The notes: generated by a model not told the origin, from the letters alone. A stretch of 64,000 nucleotides of DNA from Stenotrophomonas maltophilia (GCF_006974125.1 NZ_CP037858.1:3534001-3598000), one strand, 5' to 3'. Positions 8,142-19,759 are shown, numbered from the stretch's first letter. A program made the numbers and translations.

Positions 8142-10469
8142 TCAACGCGCCGGCACCAGCGTCATCACGTGCTGTGCCTTGCCAGGCAGGAACGGGGTCG
8201 GGCGTCCATGCACCCAGTCCTCGTGGCCGGCACCCCAGTAAGGTGACAGCGGATGCCCGCTCTGGCCGCCGGGCATATGCACGAAGCCGTCGGCCTCGTG
8301 GCCGGGCGACACCACCATGCGCTCGGAAGCACCGAAGTTCGGCGTCTGTACGCGCGGCATGTCGCGGTCACCAGGCAGCCGGTCGGCGGGCATGCACAGC
8401 CAGCGCTTGGCGATGTCCGGCAATGCGCGAGCAATGGGATGGCAGATCGCCGCGGTGTTGCGTTCACCCCACGTGCGCCTGGCCAGTGGGCCCTGCCTGG
8501 AGAGCTCGGCTTCCGTGCGGCGTGCTGCATCGATCAGCAGCGCATCCCAGCTGTCGAACGCCGGCGGCAGCAGGTTGGCCGGGCGCTGCTGCAGCATCGG
8601 CCAGGCTACGCCTTCCAGCTGCGCCAGGCGCGGATCGAGGTAGTCCTCACCCAGCTGCGCATTGGCCGGTGCCAGCAGCGCATCGGACAGCGTCTCCATC
8701 ACCTGCGTGCGGAACTCGCGCACCACCCGGTAGCTGACCGAGTCGGCTGAAGCGCGCCCGCCCCACTGATGGCTGACCGCCTTCAATCGCTTCAGTGCAG
8801 GGTCGTCACTGCGTTCGATGACGTCGTGCAGCAGGGCCCACCAGCGCTGCAGGAACACGGCGCGGTCATCGAGCTGGATCGCCAGCAGATCGTGCTCGTC
8901 GAAGCGCTCCTGGATCGCCAGCAGGTCACGGATCTGCCGCGCCCGTGCACCGAGGTCATAGCCACCGTTGCCGGCGGCGGCCAGTGCCTCGCCGTCCAGA
9001 ACGCGGCCGTTGGCGGTCCACAGGCGATGGTTGGGTGGGTCGATCAGTGCCGGTGAGGCATCGCTGCGGATCGGCCAGGGTGCGCAGTCCTGGTTGTTGG
9101 CGGCGGTGAAGCCCGCAGGCGCACAGCCGGGGCCGCGGTCCGGGCGGGCGCCGATCAGGCGCCAGGCGATGCGTCCGCTGCGGTCGCCGACCACCAGGTT
9201 CTGTGCGGGGATGCCGGCGTGGTCGGCGAACTGCAGGGCAGTGTCCAGGTCACCGGCGCGGGCCAGGTCACCGAAGTCCAGGCGCACCGCGCCGGGCAGC
9301 TGGGCGACCCAGCGCAGCGCGTCGCCGCTGCCGTCGGCGTGGGTATGCAGGATTGGCCCCCAGGCGGTTTCGCGCACCGGGAACACCACGTCGGCCTGGC
9401 CGGCTACGGTGATGCGTTCTTCATGTACGGTCGCCGGGGCGTTGGCCGGTTCAGTGCGGTAGTCCGCCGTGTCGATGTAGCTGTTGGTGAAGCCCCAGGC
9501 CACGTGACCGTTGCTGCCGACGATCACCGCGGGCAGACCGGGCAGCGAAAAACCGGTGACATCGACCTGGCCGCCGGCAGCCTGCGGGTCCGGGTAGCGC
9601 AGACGCACGCGGAACCACAGGCCCGGTGCACGCAGGCCCAGGTGCATGTCGTCGGCGACGATCGCGCGGCCATCGGCGGTAAGCGCCCCGGCCACCGCGA
9701 AGTTGTTGCTGCCGACGGCGTCCGCCTCTTCCTGCGCGGTGCCGGATGTTGCCTTCAATGTGCGCAGGTCAAGCTGGCTGGCATCGGGCAGGGCGGCGTT
9801 GCCGGTGGGTTCGCCGAACAGCGGTGCATCCCATTCGGTGCCGTCGTGGGCGATCAGCGCATACAGCGCCGGTGGCACCACCGCGCGGATGCGGCTCAGC
9901 GCAAGCTCGGTCTGGTTGCCCGGATCCTGCAGGTCGGCATACATGGCCAGCCCGGCCAGCACGCTGTCGCTGGCCTGCCAGGGCTGTGGTGATTGCCGCA
10001 GCAGCAGGTAGGCCCACGGGCGCACGGAGAGATCGGCCAGGCCCTCATTGACCCCACCGACATAGGCGCTCACGGCTTCGATGTTGTCGCCCAGCGCAGC
10101 CCGCATGTTCGCCTCGGTGCGCGCGCGCAGCCGATGCACGCGCATGCGCTTGTCGGCGTCGATGGCCTTCGGCCCGAACAGCGCCGACAGCTCGCCGGCG
10201 GCACTGCGGCGCATCAGGTCCATTTCGAAATAGCGTTCCTGCGCATGCACGCGACCCAATGCGCGCATGGCGTCGGCCTGGCTGCCGGCGGTGATGGTGA
10301 CCACGCCCAGCGCATCGCGCTCGACGGTGACCGTCTTGGCCAGCCCCGGCAGGGCATGCTCGCCGTCCAGGTCGGCCAGGCTGCCACGCAGCAGCAGCCA
10401 GATTGTCAGGACCGCAGCCATCACGATGGCGATCAGCAGAGCCAGTATCCAACGCCATCTACGTCGCAT
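8142..10469 (-). CDS. Penicillin acylase family protein (Ntn hydrolase)
   Basis: A 775-residue precursor with an N-terminal membrane anchor or signal (residues about 7-28), so the enzyme acts in the periplasm or on its membrane face. The internal GSNNFAVAG places the autocatalytic nucleophile Ser at about residue 254, the first residue of the beta subunit after self-cleavage. The alpha-subunit motif RALGRVHAQERYFEMDLMRR is also typical. The natural substrate of this family (N-acyl amides such as beta-lactams or acyl-homoserine lactones) cannot be inferred here. The start at 10469 has GGAAGG 7 bases upstream and is preferred over ATG 10487. Confidence 0.9.
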   Translation of the reverse strand: MRRRWRWILALLIAIVMAAVLTIWLLLRGSLADLDGEHALPGLAKTVTVERDALGVVTITAGSQADAMRALGRVHAQERYFEMDLMRRSAAGELSALFGPKAIDADKRMRVHRLRARTEANMRAALGDNIEAVSAYVGGVNEGLADLSVRPWAYLLLRQSPQPWQASDSVLAGLAMYADLQDPGNQTELALSRIRAVVPPALYALIAHDGTEWDAPLFGEPTGNAALPDASQLDLRTLKATSGTAQEEADAVGSNNFAVAGALTADGRAIVADDMHLGLRAPGLWFRVRLRYPDPQAAGGQVDVTGFSLPGLPAVIVGSNGHVAWGFTNSYIDTADYRTEPANAPATVHEERITVAGQADVVFPVRETAWGPILHTHADGSGDALRWVAQLPGAVRLDFGDLARAGDLDTALQFADHAGIPAQNLVVGDRSGRIAWRLIGARPDRGPGCAPAGFTAANNQDCAPWPIRSDASPALIDPPNHRLWTANGRVLDGEALAAAGNGGYDLGARARQIRDLLAIQERFDEHDLLAIQLDDRAVFLQRWWALLHDVIERSDDPALKRLKAVSHQWGGRASADSVSYRVVREFRTQVMETLSDALLAPANAQLGEDYLDPRLAQLEGVAWPMLQQRPANLLPPAFDSWDALLIDAARRTEAELSRQGPLARRTWGERNTAAICHPIARALPDIAKRWLCMPADRLPGDRDMPRVQTPNFGASERMVVSPGHEADGFVHMPGGQSGHPLSPYWGAGHEDWVHGRPTPFLPGKAQHVMTLVPAR

Positions 10470-10593
10470 TGCAGGTCCTTCCAGCACTCGAGGGGCGATT
10501 GTAGCCGCAGGCGCAACTGCGACTGATTCCGATTAGATCACCGTATTCTGAAATGGGGCACCCTATGCCGCATCGATTCACAGGAGCCCCCCC

Positions 10594-11082
10594 ATGAAAG
10601 GCAACCCGGACGTCATCGCCTGCCTGAAGGAACTGCTGCGCGGCGAGCTTGCTGCCCGCGACCAGTACTTCATCCATTCCCGCCGTTACGAGGACCAGGG
10701 CCTGTTCGCGCTGTACGAACGCCTGAACCACGAGATGGAAGAGGAAACCCAGCACGCCGATGCGCTGCTGCGCCGGATCCTGTTCCTCGGCGGCGACCCG
10801 GACATGCGCCCGCATGCCACCGAGCCCGGCAAGACCGTGGAAGAGATGCTGCAGAAGGATCTCGATACTGAATACGCCGTTCGGAACAATCTGGCCGCCG
10901 GCATGAAGCTGTGCGAGGAGAACGGCGACTACGTGAGCCGCGACATCCTGCTGGCGCAGCTGAAGGACACCGAGGAAGACCACGCCTGGTGGCTGGAGCA
11001 GCAGCTGGGCCTGATCAAGCGCATCGGCCTGGAGCTGTACCAGCTGAGCAAGATCGACGGCAACGGCGCCCCGGCGCACTGA
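10594..11082 (+). CDS. bfr: Bacterioferritin-family iron storage protein lacking the usual haem-ligand methionine
   Basis: A 162-residue four-helix ferritin-like protein beginning [19 protein letters not shown]. Ferroxidase ligands are conserved: Glu18, Glu51, His54, a Glu near 94, and Glu/His in TEEDHAWW near 127-130. It should oxidise Fe(II) and store iron in a 24-mer in the cytoplasm. The position equivalent to E. coli Met52, the axial haem ligand, is Thr in ETQHAD, so it may not bind haem in the usual way; Met48 lies one helical turn away. The family match is clear in spite of this. A GGAG box lies before the ATG. Confidence 0.92.
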   Translation: MKGNPDVIACLKELLRGELAARDQYFIHSRRYEDQGLFALYERLNHEMEEETQHADALLRRILFLGGDPDMRPHATEPGKTVEEMLQKDLDTEYAVRNNLAAGMKLCEENGDYVSRDILLAQLKDTEEDHAWWLEQQLGLIKRIGLELYQLSKIDGNGAPAH

Positions 11083-11120
11083 GCCGCAGGGGGCGCCGGG
11101 CAATTCCCGGCGACCACCCG

Positions 11121-11180
11121 GTAGAGCCGACCGCTGGTCGGCTGCACTTCAAAAGGCAGCCGACCAGCGGTCGGCTCTAC
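11121..11180. repeat. SMAG palindrome pair after bfr
   Basis: GTAGAGCCGACCGCTGGTCG (11121 onward) is repeated in inverted orientation ending in CTAC at 11180. The two 25-base units are perfect reverse complements around a 10-base spacer. Each unit also folds alone. This is the head-to-head REP arrangement called SMAG in S. maltophilia. Confidence 0.85.
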
Positions 11181-11275
11181 CAGACGAAGCACAGCGTTCT
11201 GTCGCCCGCCAGCACCGGAGCACCGCCAGCCAGCCTTCGCCCGCCAGCTGCTCCACCGCCCGCCAGCCGACAACG

Positions 11276-11304
11276 AAAAAGCCGGGGAATTCCCCGGCTT
11301 TTTC
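11276..11304. terminator. Bidirectional terminator between bfr and parC
   Basis: AAAAAGCCGGGG/CCCCGGCTTTTT with an AATT centre and A and T runs at both ends. It can stop transcription from either convergent gene. Confidence 0.85.
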
Positions 11305-11310
11305 GTGTCC

Positions 11311-11349
11311 GGAGTCAGAGCCCGTTCCGTTGGAACGGGGTCCGACCCC
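11311..11349. repeat. GGGGTCAGATCCC-type palindrome, copy 2 (degenerate)
   Basis: GGAGTCAGAGCCCGTTCC pairs imperfectly with GGAACGGGGTCCGACCCC around GTT. It lies just downstream of the parC stop codon. Confidence 0.6.
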
Positions 11350-11355
11350 CAGCCC

Positions 11356-13599
<2,244 letters not shown>

Positions 13600-13659
13600 G
13601 CGGCGTTGTTACCTGTTGTCGGGAGGCGGCGACGGCGGTCGCCGCTCGCAATCCTGTGA

Positions 13660-14541
13660 TTATCCGGATGCGGCGGGGGATGCCAAGCCGCGCGCAGGGT
13701 CCAGCCCGGTTTCCAGGCCATGTCCGGCCCGTGCCAGGTAGCGCCCCGGCGGCAGCCCGAAGTGGCGGCGGAACACGGTGACGAAGGCGCTGGCGCTGCT
13801 GAAGCCCAGCGCGTGTGCGATGTCGGCCACGCTGCGGCCGTCGGTCAGCTGGCGCAGGGCCTCGGACAGGCGGGCCTGCTGCCGCCACTGGGCGAAGCTG
13901 AGCGTGGTCTCGTCGCGGAAGTGACGGGTCAGGCTGCGCGGCGACAGGCCGGCCCAATGCGCCCATTCGGCCAGGCTGCGCTCGTCGGACGGGTCGGCCA
14001 GCAGCTGCGAGGCGATCTTCAGCAGGCGCCGGTCGTGCGGCATCGGCAGATGCATGCGCTGTCGCGGCGCGGTGCGGATCTCATCCAGCAGCACCTCGAT
14101 GATGTGCTGGCGCTCGGGCGTGGTGTCATAGCCCAGCGGCCATTCGCAGATGCGGTCGGCCAGCGCCTGCGCCAGCTTGGACAGGCCCAGTACGCAGGGA
14201 TCGGCGGGCAGGGTGGCGCAGGCCGGCGCGGCCAGTGCCATGCCCCAGCCGCGCAGCGGGCCGTCCAGGGTGACCGTATGCGGCTCCAGCGGCGGCATCC
14301 AGCCGGCCGAGCCCGGCGCCAGTGACCACGTGCCGTGCGAGGTCCGGGTGGTCAGCAGGCCGCGTTCGACGCAGATCAGCTGCGCGCGCTGGTGGTGGTG
14401 CCAGTCCACTTCACGGACCAGGCCCAGGGGGCTGTCGAAGCGGAAAGCGACAACCGGTGGCCCGTCATTGCGCTCGAACCAATCCAGCGCGTCGTCGCGC
14501 AACAACCGCTTGGAAGGGGGGATTTCTGCCTTGTTCATCAT
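13660..14541 (-). CDS. AraC-family transcriptional regulator
   Basis: A regulator of about 293 residues. The N-terminal half looks like an AraC-type cupin (DWHHHQRAQLICVERG, WMPPLEPHTV). The C-terminal half has the paired helix-turn-helix: SLAEWAHWAGLSPRSLTRHF followed by SVADIAHALGFSSASAFVTV and FRRHFGLPPGRYL. It is divergent from the emr operon. ATG 14541/14538 (MMNKAEIPPS) is preferred; ATG 14568 is possible but would place coding sequence over the direct repeat described next. The effector is unknown, and it could regulate itself, the efflux operon or a distant gene. Confidence 0.88.
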   Translation of the reverse strand: MMNKAEIPPSKRLLRDDALDWFERNDGPPVVAFRFDSPLGLVREVDWHHHQRAQLICVERGLLTTRTSHGTWSLAPGSAGWMPPLEPHTVTLDGPLRGWGMALAAPACATLPADPCVLGLSKLAQALADRICEWPLGYDTTPERQHIIEVLLDEIRTAPRQRMHLPMPHDRRLLKIASQLLADPSDERSLAEWAHWAGLSPRSLTRHFRDETTLSFAQWRQQARLSEALRQLTDGRSVADIAHALGFSSASAFVTVFRRHFGLPPGRYLARAGHGLETGLDPARGLASPAASG

Positions 14542-14581
14542 ATCCGCTGGCTGAAATGTGTCATCCATTGGCTGAATTGTA
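14542..14581. promoter_or_regulatory. 21-bp direct repeat before the AraC-family gene (candidate operator)
   Basis: ATCCGCTGGCTGAAATGTG (14542-14560) and ATCCATTGGCTGAATTGTA (14563-14581) match at 15 of 19 bases with a 21-bp offset, two helical turns. This is the geometry expected for side-by-side AraC-family binding. Confidence 0.5.
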
Positions 14582-14713
14582 CTACCGGGCCACCTGACCA
14601 GATCATTAAGGTAGGCGCCTTCATTGATCCAGCCCGCTGCTGCAACACAGCATTCGATGCCAGATCGAATATTTCCATTGAGAAATATTTTTTTTGGAAG
14701 AGAATGCTCCCCC

Positions 14714-15157
14714 ATGATCTGTCCTGCAACCACTCCCCCCAGCTTCGGCCTGCTGCTGCGCCAGGTGCGCGACGGCCTGGTCCGTCAACTCGACGCATCC
14801 ATGGCTGAAGAAGACCTGGGTATCGGCTTCACCCACTACATCGGGTTGAAGGTGCTTTCCAACATGGCCCCGTGCACGGCCAACGAGCTGGCCCAGGCCA
14901 TCGACCAGGTGCCCAGTGCGGTGACCCGCCTGCTGGACAAGCTGGAGTCGCTGGGCTGCGTCCGCCGCGAACCGCATGCCCAGGACCGGCGTGCGCTGCA
15001 GATCGTGCTGACCGATGAAGGCCGCGCACTGTGGGCGCGGCTGAAGCTGCGCGGCGACGCGGTGATGGATTACGCCCTGCGTGATCTTTCCGCCGACGAG
15101 CGCACGCTGCTGCTGTCCCTCCTTACCCGAATCCGCGATTCCCTGACGACCCCATGA
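14714..15157 (+). CDS. emrR: MarR-family repressor of the EmrCAB efflux operon
   Basis: A 147-residue winged-helix regulator. TANELAQAIDQVPSAVTRLL is the recognition-helix region and REPHAQDRRALQIVLTDEGR the wing, both typical of MarR/EmrR proteins. Its stop overlaps the start of the outer-membrane factor gene (ATGA), so it is the first gene of the efflux operon and probably represses it until an antimicrobial or uncoupler binds. The gene order emrR-emrC-emrA-emrB is that described for S. maltophilia. ATG 14714 was chosen because it starts the family homology; a GGAAGAG box lies about 11 bases upstream. Confidence 0.9.
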   Translation: MICPATTPPSFGLLLRQVRDGLVRQLDASMAEEDLGIGFTHYIGLKVLSNMAPCTANELAQAIDQVPSAVTRLLDKLESLGCVRREPHAQDRRALQIVLTDEGRALWARLKLRGDAVMDYALRDLSADERTLLLSLLTRIRDSLTTP

Positions 15158-16647
15158 ACCCGATCCCGCATTCCACTCTCCGCCGGTCCGGGTGCGCGCT
15201 GCTGGTGTCAGCGCTGGCCCTGGCCCTGGCCGCCTGCGCCAGCAGTCGTGGCCTCAACCCGCAGGGCCATGTGCTCGACGTGGACAGCCTGCACAGCGAA
15301 CGCACCCTGGCCGACACCGACCTGAGCGCCACCGGCTTCCCGGCGCAGGACTGGTGGAAGGCGCTGGGCGATGCACAGCTGGACGCCCTGGTTGCCGAAG
15401 GCCTGGCCGGTCACCCGAGCCTGGACGCCGCCGATGCGCGCCTGCGCCAGGCCCAGTCCCAGGTGGGTACCGCGCGTGCCGATCGACTGCCGAGCCTGTC
15501 GGTGTCCGGTGGCTATACCGGCCTGCGCCTGCCTGAGTCGATGGCCGGCAGCGAGATGGGTGGCCACTACGCCGGCAGCAGCCAGGTCGCCTTCGACTTC
15601 AGCTATGGCGTGGACCTGTGGGGTGGCAAGCGCGCTGCCTGGGAAGCGGCCGTGGACGGCGCCCATGCCGCCACTGTCGAAGCCCAGGCTGCACGCCTGA
15701 ACCTGTCCACCGGCATCACCCAGGCCTATGCCGACCTGGCCTATGCGTGGCAGCTCAACGACGTGGCCGAGGAAGAGCTGGCCCGTTCGCAGAAGTCGCT
15801 GGAACTGACCCGCCAGCGCCGCAGCGCCGGCATCGACAGTGATCTGCAGGTGCGCCAGGCCGAGGCCCGCGTGCCCGCCGCGCAGCAGCAGGTGCAGGCC
15901 GCGCAGCAGCGCATCGATGCCGCCCGCACCGCGCTGGCCGCGCTGGTCGGCAAGGGGCCGGACCGCGGCCTGTCGATCCAGCGCCCGCAGCCGTTGAATC
16001 CGATGGCCCTGCAACTGCCGGGCGTGTTGCCCAGCGAACTGCTGGGTCGTCGCCCCGACATCGTCGCCGCACGCTGGCGCGTGGAAGCGGCCGACAAGCA
16101 GATCAAGGTTGCGAAGACCAAGTTCTACCCGAGCTTCAACCTGACCGCGCTGGCCGGCGTGGTCGCCCCGAACGTGGGCGACCTGCTGAAGAGCAGCTCC
16201 ACCTTCGCCTACATCGGCCCGGCGCTGAGCCTGCCGATCTTCGAGGGGGGCAAGCTGCGCGCCAACCTGGCCAACACCGATGCGCAGTACGACCTGGCGG
16301 TGGCCAACTACAACCAGGCCGTGCTCGACGCATTGCGCGACGTTGCCGACCAGGTCAACGCGGTGCGTTCGCTGGCGCAGCAGGCGCACTCGCAGCAGCA
16401 GGCGGTGGACACCGCGCGCTCGGCCTTCGATCTGGCCCAGCAGCGCTACCGCGCCGGCATCGGCAGCTACCTGGACGTGCTGACCGCGCAGTCCACCCTG
16501 CTGCAGTCGCAGCAGCAGCTGGCCGGGCTGCAGTCGCAGCAGGTGCAGTCCTCGGTGCGCCTGAGCAAGGCGCTGGGCGGTGGTTTCCAGCCCGCTGAAG
16601 CCGACCTCGCACCGATCGCCTCCCATTCCAATTCCTCGCATTCCTGA
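15154..16647 (+). CDS. emrC: EmrC outer-membrane channel lipoprotein (NodT/TolC family)
   Basis: A 497-residue outer-membrane factor. The lipoprotein signal LALALAACASS (lipobox Cys near residue 28) is followed by paired coiled-coil repeats of the OEP family, for example LDAADARLRQAQSQVGTARA and LGRRPDIVAARWRVEAADKQ. It should form the trimeric exit duct for the EmrA-EmrB pump. Having the channel encoded inside the operon distinguishes this S. maltophilia type from E. coli, where EmrAB uses the separate TolC. It is translationally coupled to emrR and followed 11 bases later by emrA. Confidence 0.92.
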   Translation: MNPIPHSTLRRSGCALLVSALALALAACASSRGLNPQGHVLDVDSLHSERTLADTDLSATGFPAQDWWKALGDAQLDALVAEGLAGHPSLDAADARLRQAQSQVGTARADRLPSLSVSGGYTGLRLPESMAGSEMGGHYAGSSQVAFDFSYGVDLWGGKRAAWEAAVDGAHAATVEAQAARLNLSTGITQAYADLAYAWQLNDVAEEELARSQKSLELTRQRRSAGIDSDLQVRQAEARVPAAQQQVQAAQQRIDAARTALAALVGKGPDRGLSIQRPQPLNPMALQLPGVLPSELLGRRPDIVAARWRVEAADKQIKVAKTKFYPSFNLTALAGVVAPNVGDLLKSSSTFAYIGPALSLPIFEGGKLRANLANTDAQYDLAVANYNQAVLDALRDVADQVNAVRSLAQQAHSQQQAVDTARSAFDLAQQRYRAGIGSYLDVLTAQSTLLQSQQQLAGLQSQQVQSSVRLSKALGGGFQPAEADLAPIASHSNSSHS

Positions 16648-16658
16648 AGACGCCTGCC

Positions 16659-17837
16659 ATGAGCCAGACCCAAGACACCGCGGCCCCGGCCGCCCCCAAC
16701 CGCCGCGGCAACCTGCTGCGCGGCCTGTTCGTGATCGTCGTGCTGCTGCTTGCAGCACTGGCGCTGTGGTACTTCATGTTCGGCCGTTGGTTCGAAGAGA
16801 CCGACGACGCCTACGTGCAGGGCAACCAGGTGCAGATCACCCCGCTGGTGGCCGGTACCGTGGTCGCCATCAACGCCGATGACGGCATGCGCGTGGAGCG
16901 CGGCCAGCTGCTGGTACAGCTGGATCCGTCCGACACCTCGGTGGCACTGCAGCAGGCCGAAGCCAACCTGGCCAAGACCGTGCGCCAGACCCGTGGCCTG
17001 TACCGCAGCGTGGAGGGCGCGCAGGCGGACTTGAACGCCCGCCAGGTGACCCTGAAGCGCGTGCGCGAAGATTTCGCCCGTCGCAAGGACCTGGCCGCCA
17101 CCGGTGCCATCTCCAATGAAGAACTGGCCCATGCCCGTGACGAGCTGGCCGCTGCCGAAGCCGCCGTGGCCGGTTCGCGCGAGACCGTCGAGCGCAACCG
17201 CGCGCTGGTCGACGACACCGTGATCGCCACCCAGCCGGACGTGCAGGCCGCCGCCGCGCAGCTGCGTCAGGCCTTCCTCAACAACGCCCGCGCCGGCATC
17301 GTCGCGCCGGTGACCGGCTACGTTGCCCGTCGTTCGGTGCAGGTCGGCCAGCGCGTGCAGCCGGGCAATGCCCTGATGGCGGTGGTGCCGACCGAGCAGA
17401 TGTGGGTCGAGGCCAACTTCAAGGAAACCCAGCTGCGCCACATGCGCCTGGGCCAGGAAGTGGAGCTGAAGTCGGATCTGTACGCCGGCGACGTGAAGTA
17501 CAAGGGCCGCATCCAGAGCCTGGGCCTGGGCACCGGCTCGGCGTTCTCGCTGCTGCCGGCGCAGAACGCCAGCGGCAACTGGATCAAGATCGTGCAGCGC
17601 GTGCCGGTACGCATCGCCATCGATGCCAAGCAGCTGGCCGAGCACCCGCTCCGCATCGGCCTGTCGATGAAGGCCGAAGTGAGCCTGCGCGACCAGAAGG
17701 GCGAAGTGCTGCCGAGCGCCCCGGCCAAGGGCACGGTGTTCGACACCGACGTGTATGCCAAGCAGCTGCATGATGCCGATGAGGTGATCCATACGATCAT
17801 CCAGGGCAACCTGCCGCAGCAGGCGAAGGTGGGCTGA
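16659..17837 (+). CDS. emrA: EmrA membrane-fusion protein
   Basis: A 392-residue periplasmic adaptor with one N-terminal membrane helix (residues about 24-44: GLFVIVVLLLAALALWYFMF). It is followed by the DDAYVQGNQVQITPLVAGTV biotinyl-lipoyl half motif, a long coiled-coil hairpin and the second lipoyl half (GIVAPVTGYVARRSVQVGQ). It should bridge EmrB in the inner membrane and EmrC in the outer membrane. Length and motif order match EmrA/HlyD proteins. Confidence 0.94.
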   Translation: MSQTQDTAAPAAPNRRGNLLRGLFVIVVLLLAALALWYFMFGRWFEETDDAYVQGNQVQITPLVAGTVVAINADDGMRVERGQLLVQLDPSDTSVALQQAEANLAKTVRQTRGLYRSVEGAQADLNARQVTLKRVREDFARRKDLAATGAISNEELAHARDELAAAEAAVAGSRETVERNRALVDDTVIATQPDVQAAAAQLRQAFLNNARAGIVAPVTGYVARRSVQVGQRVQPGNALMAVVPTEQMWVEANFKETQLRHMRLGQEVELKSDLYAGDVKYKGRIQSLGLGTGSAFSLLPAQNASGNWIKIVQRVPVRIAIDAKQLAEHPLRIGLSMKAEVSLRDQKGEVLPSAPAKGTVFDTDVYAKQLHDADEVIHTIIQGNLPQQAKVG

Positions 17838-17844
17838 GGTCGCC

Positions 17845-19431
17845 ATGTCCGCACAAGCTCCAGCCGCGCCCGGCGCTCCGGGCGCACCGGCGGCGCCGGG
17901 TGCGGCCTCCGGGTTCCTGCCGCCCAGCGTCGCCCTGTGCACCGTGGGCCTGGCGATGGCGTCGTTCATGCAGGTGCTCGACACCACCATCGCCAACGTC
18001 TCGCTGCCGACCATCGCCGGTAACCTTGGTGCCAGTTCGCAGCAGGCCACCTGGGTCATCACCTCGTTCGCGGTCAGCACGGCCATCGCGCTGCCGCTGA
18101 CCGGCTGGCTCAGCCGTCGTTTCGGCGAACGCAAGCTGTTCGTCTGGGCCACGCTGGCCTTCGTCATCACCTCGCTGCTGTGCGGCCTGGCGCAGAGCAT
18201 GGGCATGCTGGTGCTGTCGCGTGCGCTGCAGGGTTTCGTGGCCGGCCCGATGTACCCGATCACGCAGTCGCTGCTGGTCTCGATCTATCCACGCGAGAAA
18301 CGCGGGCAGGCATTGGCGCTGCTGGCGATGATCACGGTGGTGGCGCCGATCTGCGGCCCGATCCTCGGTGGCTGGATCACCGACAACTACAGCTGGGAAT
18401 GGATCTTCCTGATCAACGTGCCGCTGGGCATCTTCGCTGCACTGGTGGTGGGCAACCAGCTGAAGGGGCGCCCGGAGCACATCGAGAAGCCGAAGATGGA
18501 CTACGTCGGCCTGGTCACCCTGGTGATCGGTGTCGGTGCGCTGCAGCTGGTGCTCGACCTGGGCAATGACGAGGACTGGTTCTCGTCGATGAAGATCGTG
18601 GTGCTGGCGTGTGTGGCGGTGGTGACGCTGACAGTGTTCCTGATCTGGGAACTGACCGACAAGGATCCGATCGTCGACCTGAAGCTGTTCCGGCATCGCA
18701 ACTTCCGCGCCGGTACGCTGGCGATGGTGGTGGCGTACGCGGCGTTCTTCAGCGTGGCGTTGCTGATCCCGCAGTGGCTGCAGCGTGACATGGGCTACAC
18801 CGCGATCTGGGCGGGCCTGGCGACGGCGCCGATCGGCATCCTGCCGGTGATCATGACCCCGTTCGTGGGCAAGTACGCATCACGCTTCGACATGCGCATG
18901 CTGGCCACGGTGGCGTTCATCGTGTTGTCGATGACCAGTTTCCTGCGTTCGAACTTCAACCTGCAGGTGGACTACAACCATGTAGCGGGCGTACAGCTGA
19001 TCATGGGCATCGGCGTCGCGCTGTTCTTCATGCCGGTGCTGCAGATCCTGCTGTCGGACCTGGATGGGCGCGAGATCGCGGCGGGCTCCGGCCTGGCCAC
19101 CTTCCTGCGTACGCTGGGCGGCAGTTTCGCGGCGTCGCTGACGACGTGGCTGTGGGCGCGGCGCACCCAGGTGCACCATGCCGACCTGACCGAGCACATC
19201 TCGGTCTATCAGCCGGGCATGCAGGACCAGGTGGCAGCGATGGGGCAGGGCGACCTGCAACATGGCGCGGCGGTACTGAACAACATGATCAACCACCAGG
19301 CATCGCAGATGGGCTTCAACGACATCTTCTTCCTGCTGGGCTGGATCTTCCTGGCGATCATCGCGTTCCTGTGGCTGGCCAAACCGCCGTTCGGCGCAGG
19401 CGCAGGTGCGGCCGCCGGTGGCGGGCACTGA
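17845..19431 (+). CDS. emrB: EmrB multidrug MFS transporter (DHA2, 14 membrane segments)
   Basis: A 528-residue drug:H+ antiporter. Markers are VLDTTIANVSLPTIAGNLGA (DHA2 motif D1), GWLSRRFGERKLF (motif A), and MITVVAPICGPILGGWIT with ISWEWIFLINVPLG-type motif C. About 14 hydrophobic segments are visible. The N-terminal 25 residues are Ala/Pro/Gly-rich, perhaps unstructured. As part of EmrCAB it should expel hydrophobic compounds such as uncouplers and some antibiotics. An intrinsic terminator follows 30 bases after the stop. Confidence 0.94.
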   Translation: MSAQAPAAPGAPGAPAAPGAASGFLPPSVALCTVGLAMASFMQVLDTTIANVSLPTIAGNLGASSQQATWVITSFAVSTAIALPLTGWLSRRFGERKLFVWATLAFVITSLLCGLAQSMGMLVLSRALQGFVAGPMYPITQSLLVSIYPREKRGQALALLAMITVVAPICGPILGGWITDNYSWEWIFLINVPLGIFAALVVGNQLKGRPEHIEKPKMDYVGLVTLVIGVGALQLVLDLGNDEDWFSSMKIVVLACVAVVTLTVFLIWELTDKDPIVDLKLFRHRNFRAGTLAMVVAYAAFFSVALLIPQWLQRDMGYTAIWAGLATAPIGILPVIMTPFVGKYASRFDMRMLATVAFIVLSMTSFLRSNFNLQVDYNHVAGVQLIMGIGVALFFMPVLQILLSDLDGREIAAGSGLATFLRTLGGSFAASLTTWLWARRTQVHHADLTEHISVYQPGMQDQVAAMGQGDLQHGAAVLNNMINHQASQMGFNDIFFLLGWIFLAIIAFLWLAKPPFGAGAGAAAGGGH

Positions 19432-19461
19432 AAACTCCCTGGAAACACGTGCTGTATTTTG

Positions 19462-19485
19462 ACCCCGCCGCAAGGCGGGGTTTTT
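19462..19485 (+). terminator. Terminator of the emr operon
   Basis: ACCCCGCC-GCAA-GGCGGGGT (19462-19481), an 8-bp stem with a GCAA tetraloop, followed by T residues to 19485. Confidence 0.88.
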
Positions 19486-19510
19486 GTGTGTGCATTCCTG
19501 CGAACACCGG

Positions 19511-19537
19511 ATGCATCCACGCATAGCGTGGATCTAC
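19511..19537 (-). repeat. Single SMAG palindrome
   Basis: On the minus strand it reads GTAGATCCACGCTATGCGTG followed by GATGCAT. The stem ATCCACGC/GCGTGGAT is preceded by the GTAG head. Confidence 0.75.
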
Positions 19538-19588
19538 CGTGGGCGCAGACGTAATCATCGCGTTGACGCTGCAAACCCCGGAAACGAA

Positions 19589-19611
19589 AAAACCCGCTTT
19601 CGCGGGTTTGA
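19589..19611 (-). terminator. Terminator of tRNA-Leu copy 1
   Basis: On the minus strand AAACCCGCGAAAGCGGGTTTTTTC: stem ACCCGC/GCGGGT with a GAAA loop and six T residues, 14 bases after the tRNA 3' end. Confidence 0.85.
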
Positions 19612-19624
19612 TCATCTTGAGTCG

Positions 19625-19709
<85 letters not shown>

Positions 19710-19759
19710 GACTCAGGAGATGAATTGTGCGGTACGGCAGAGAGTGTGTCAACAACATT

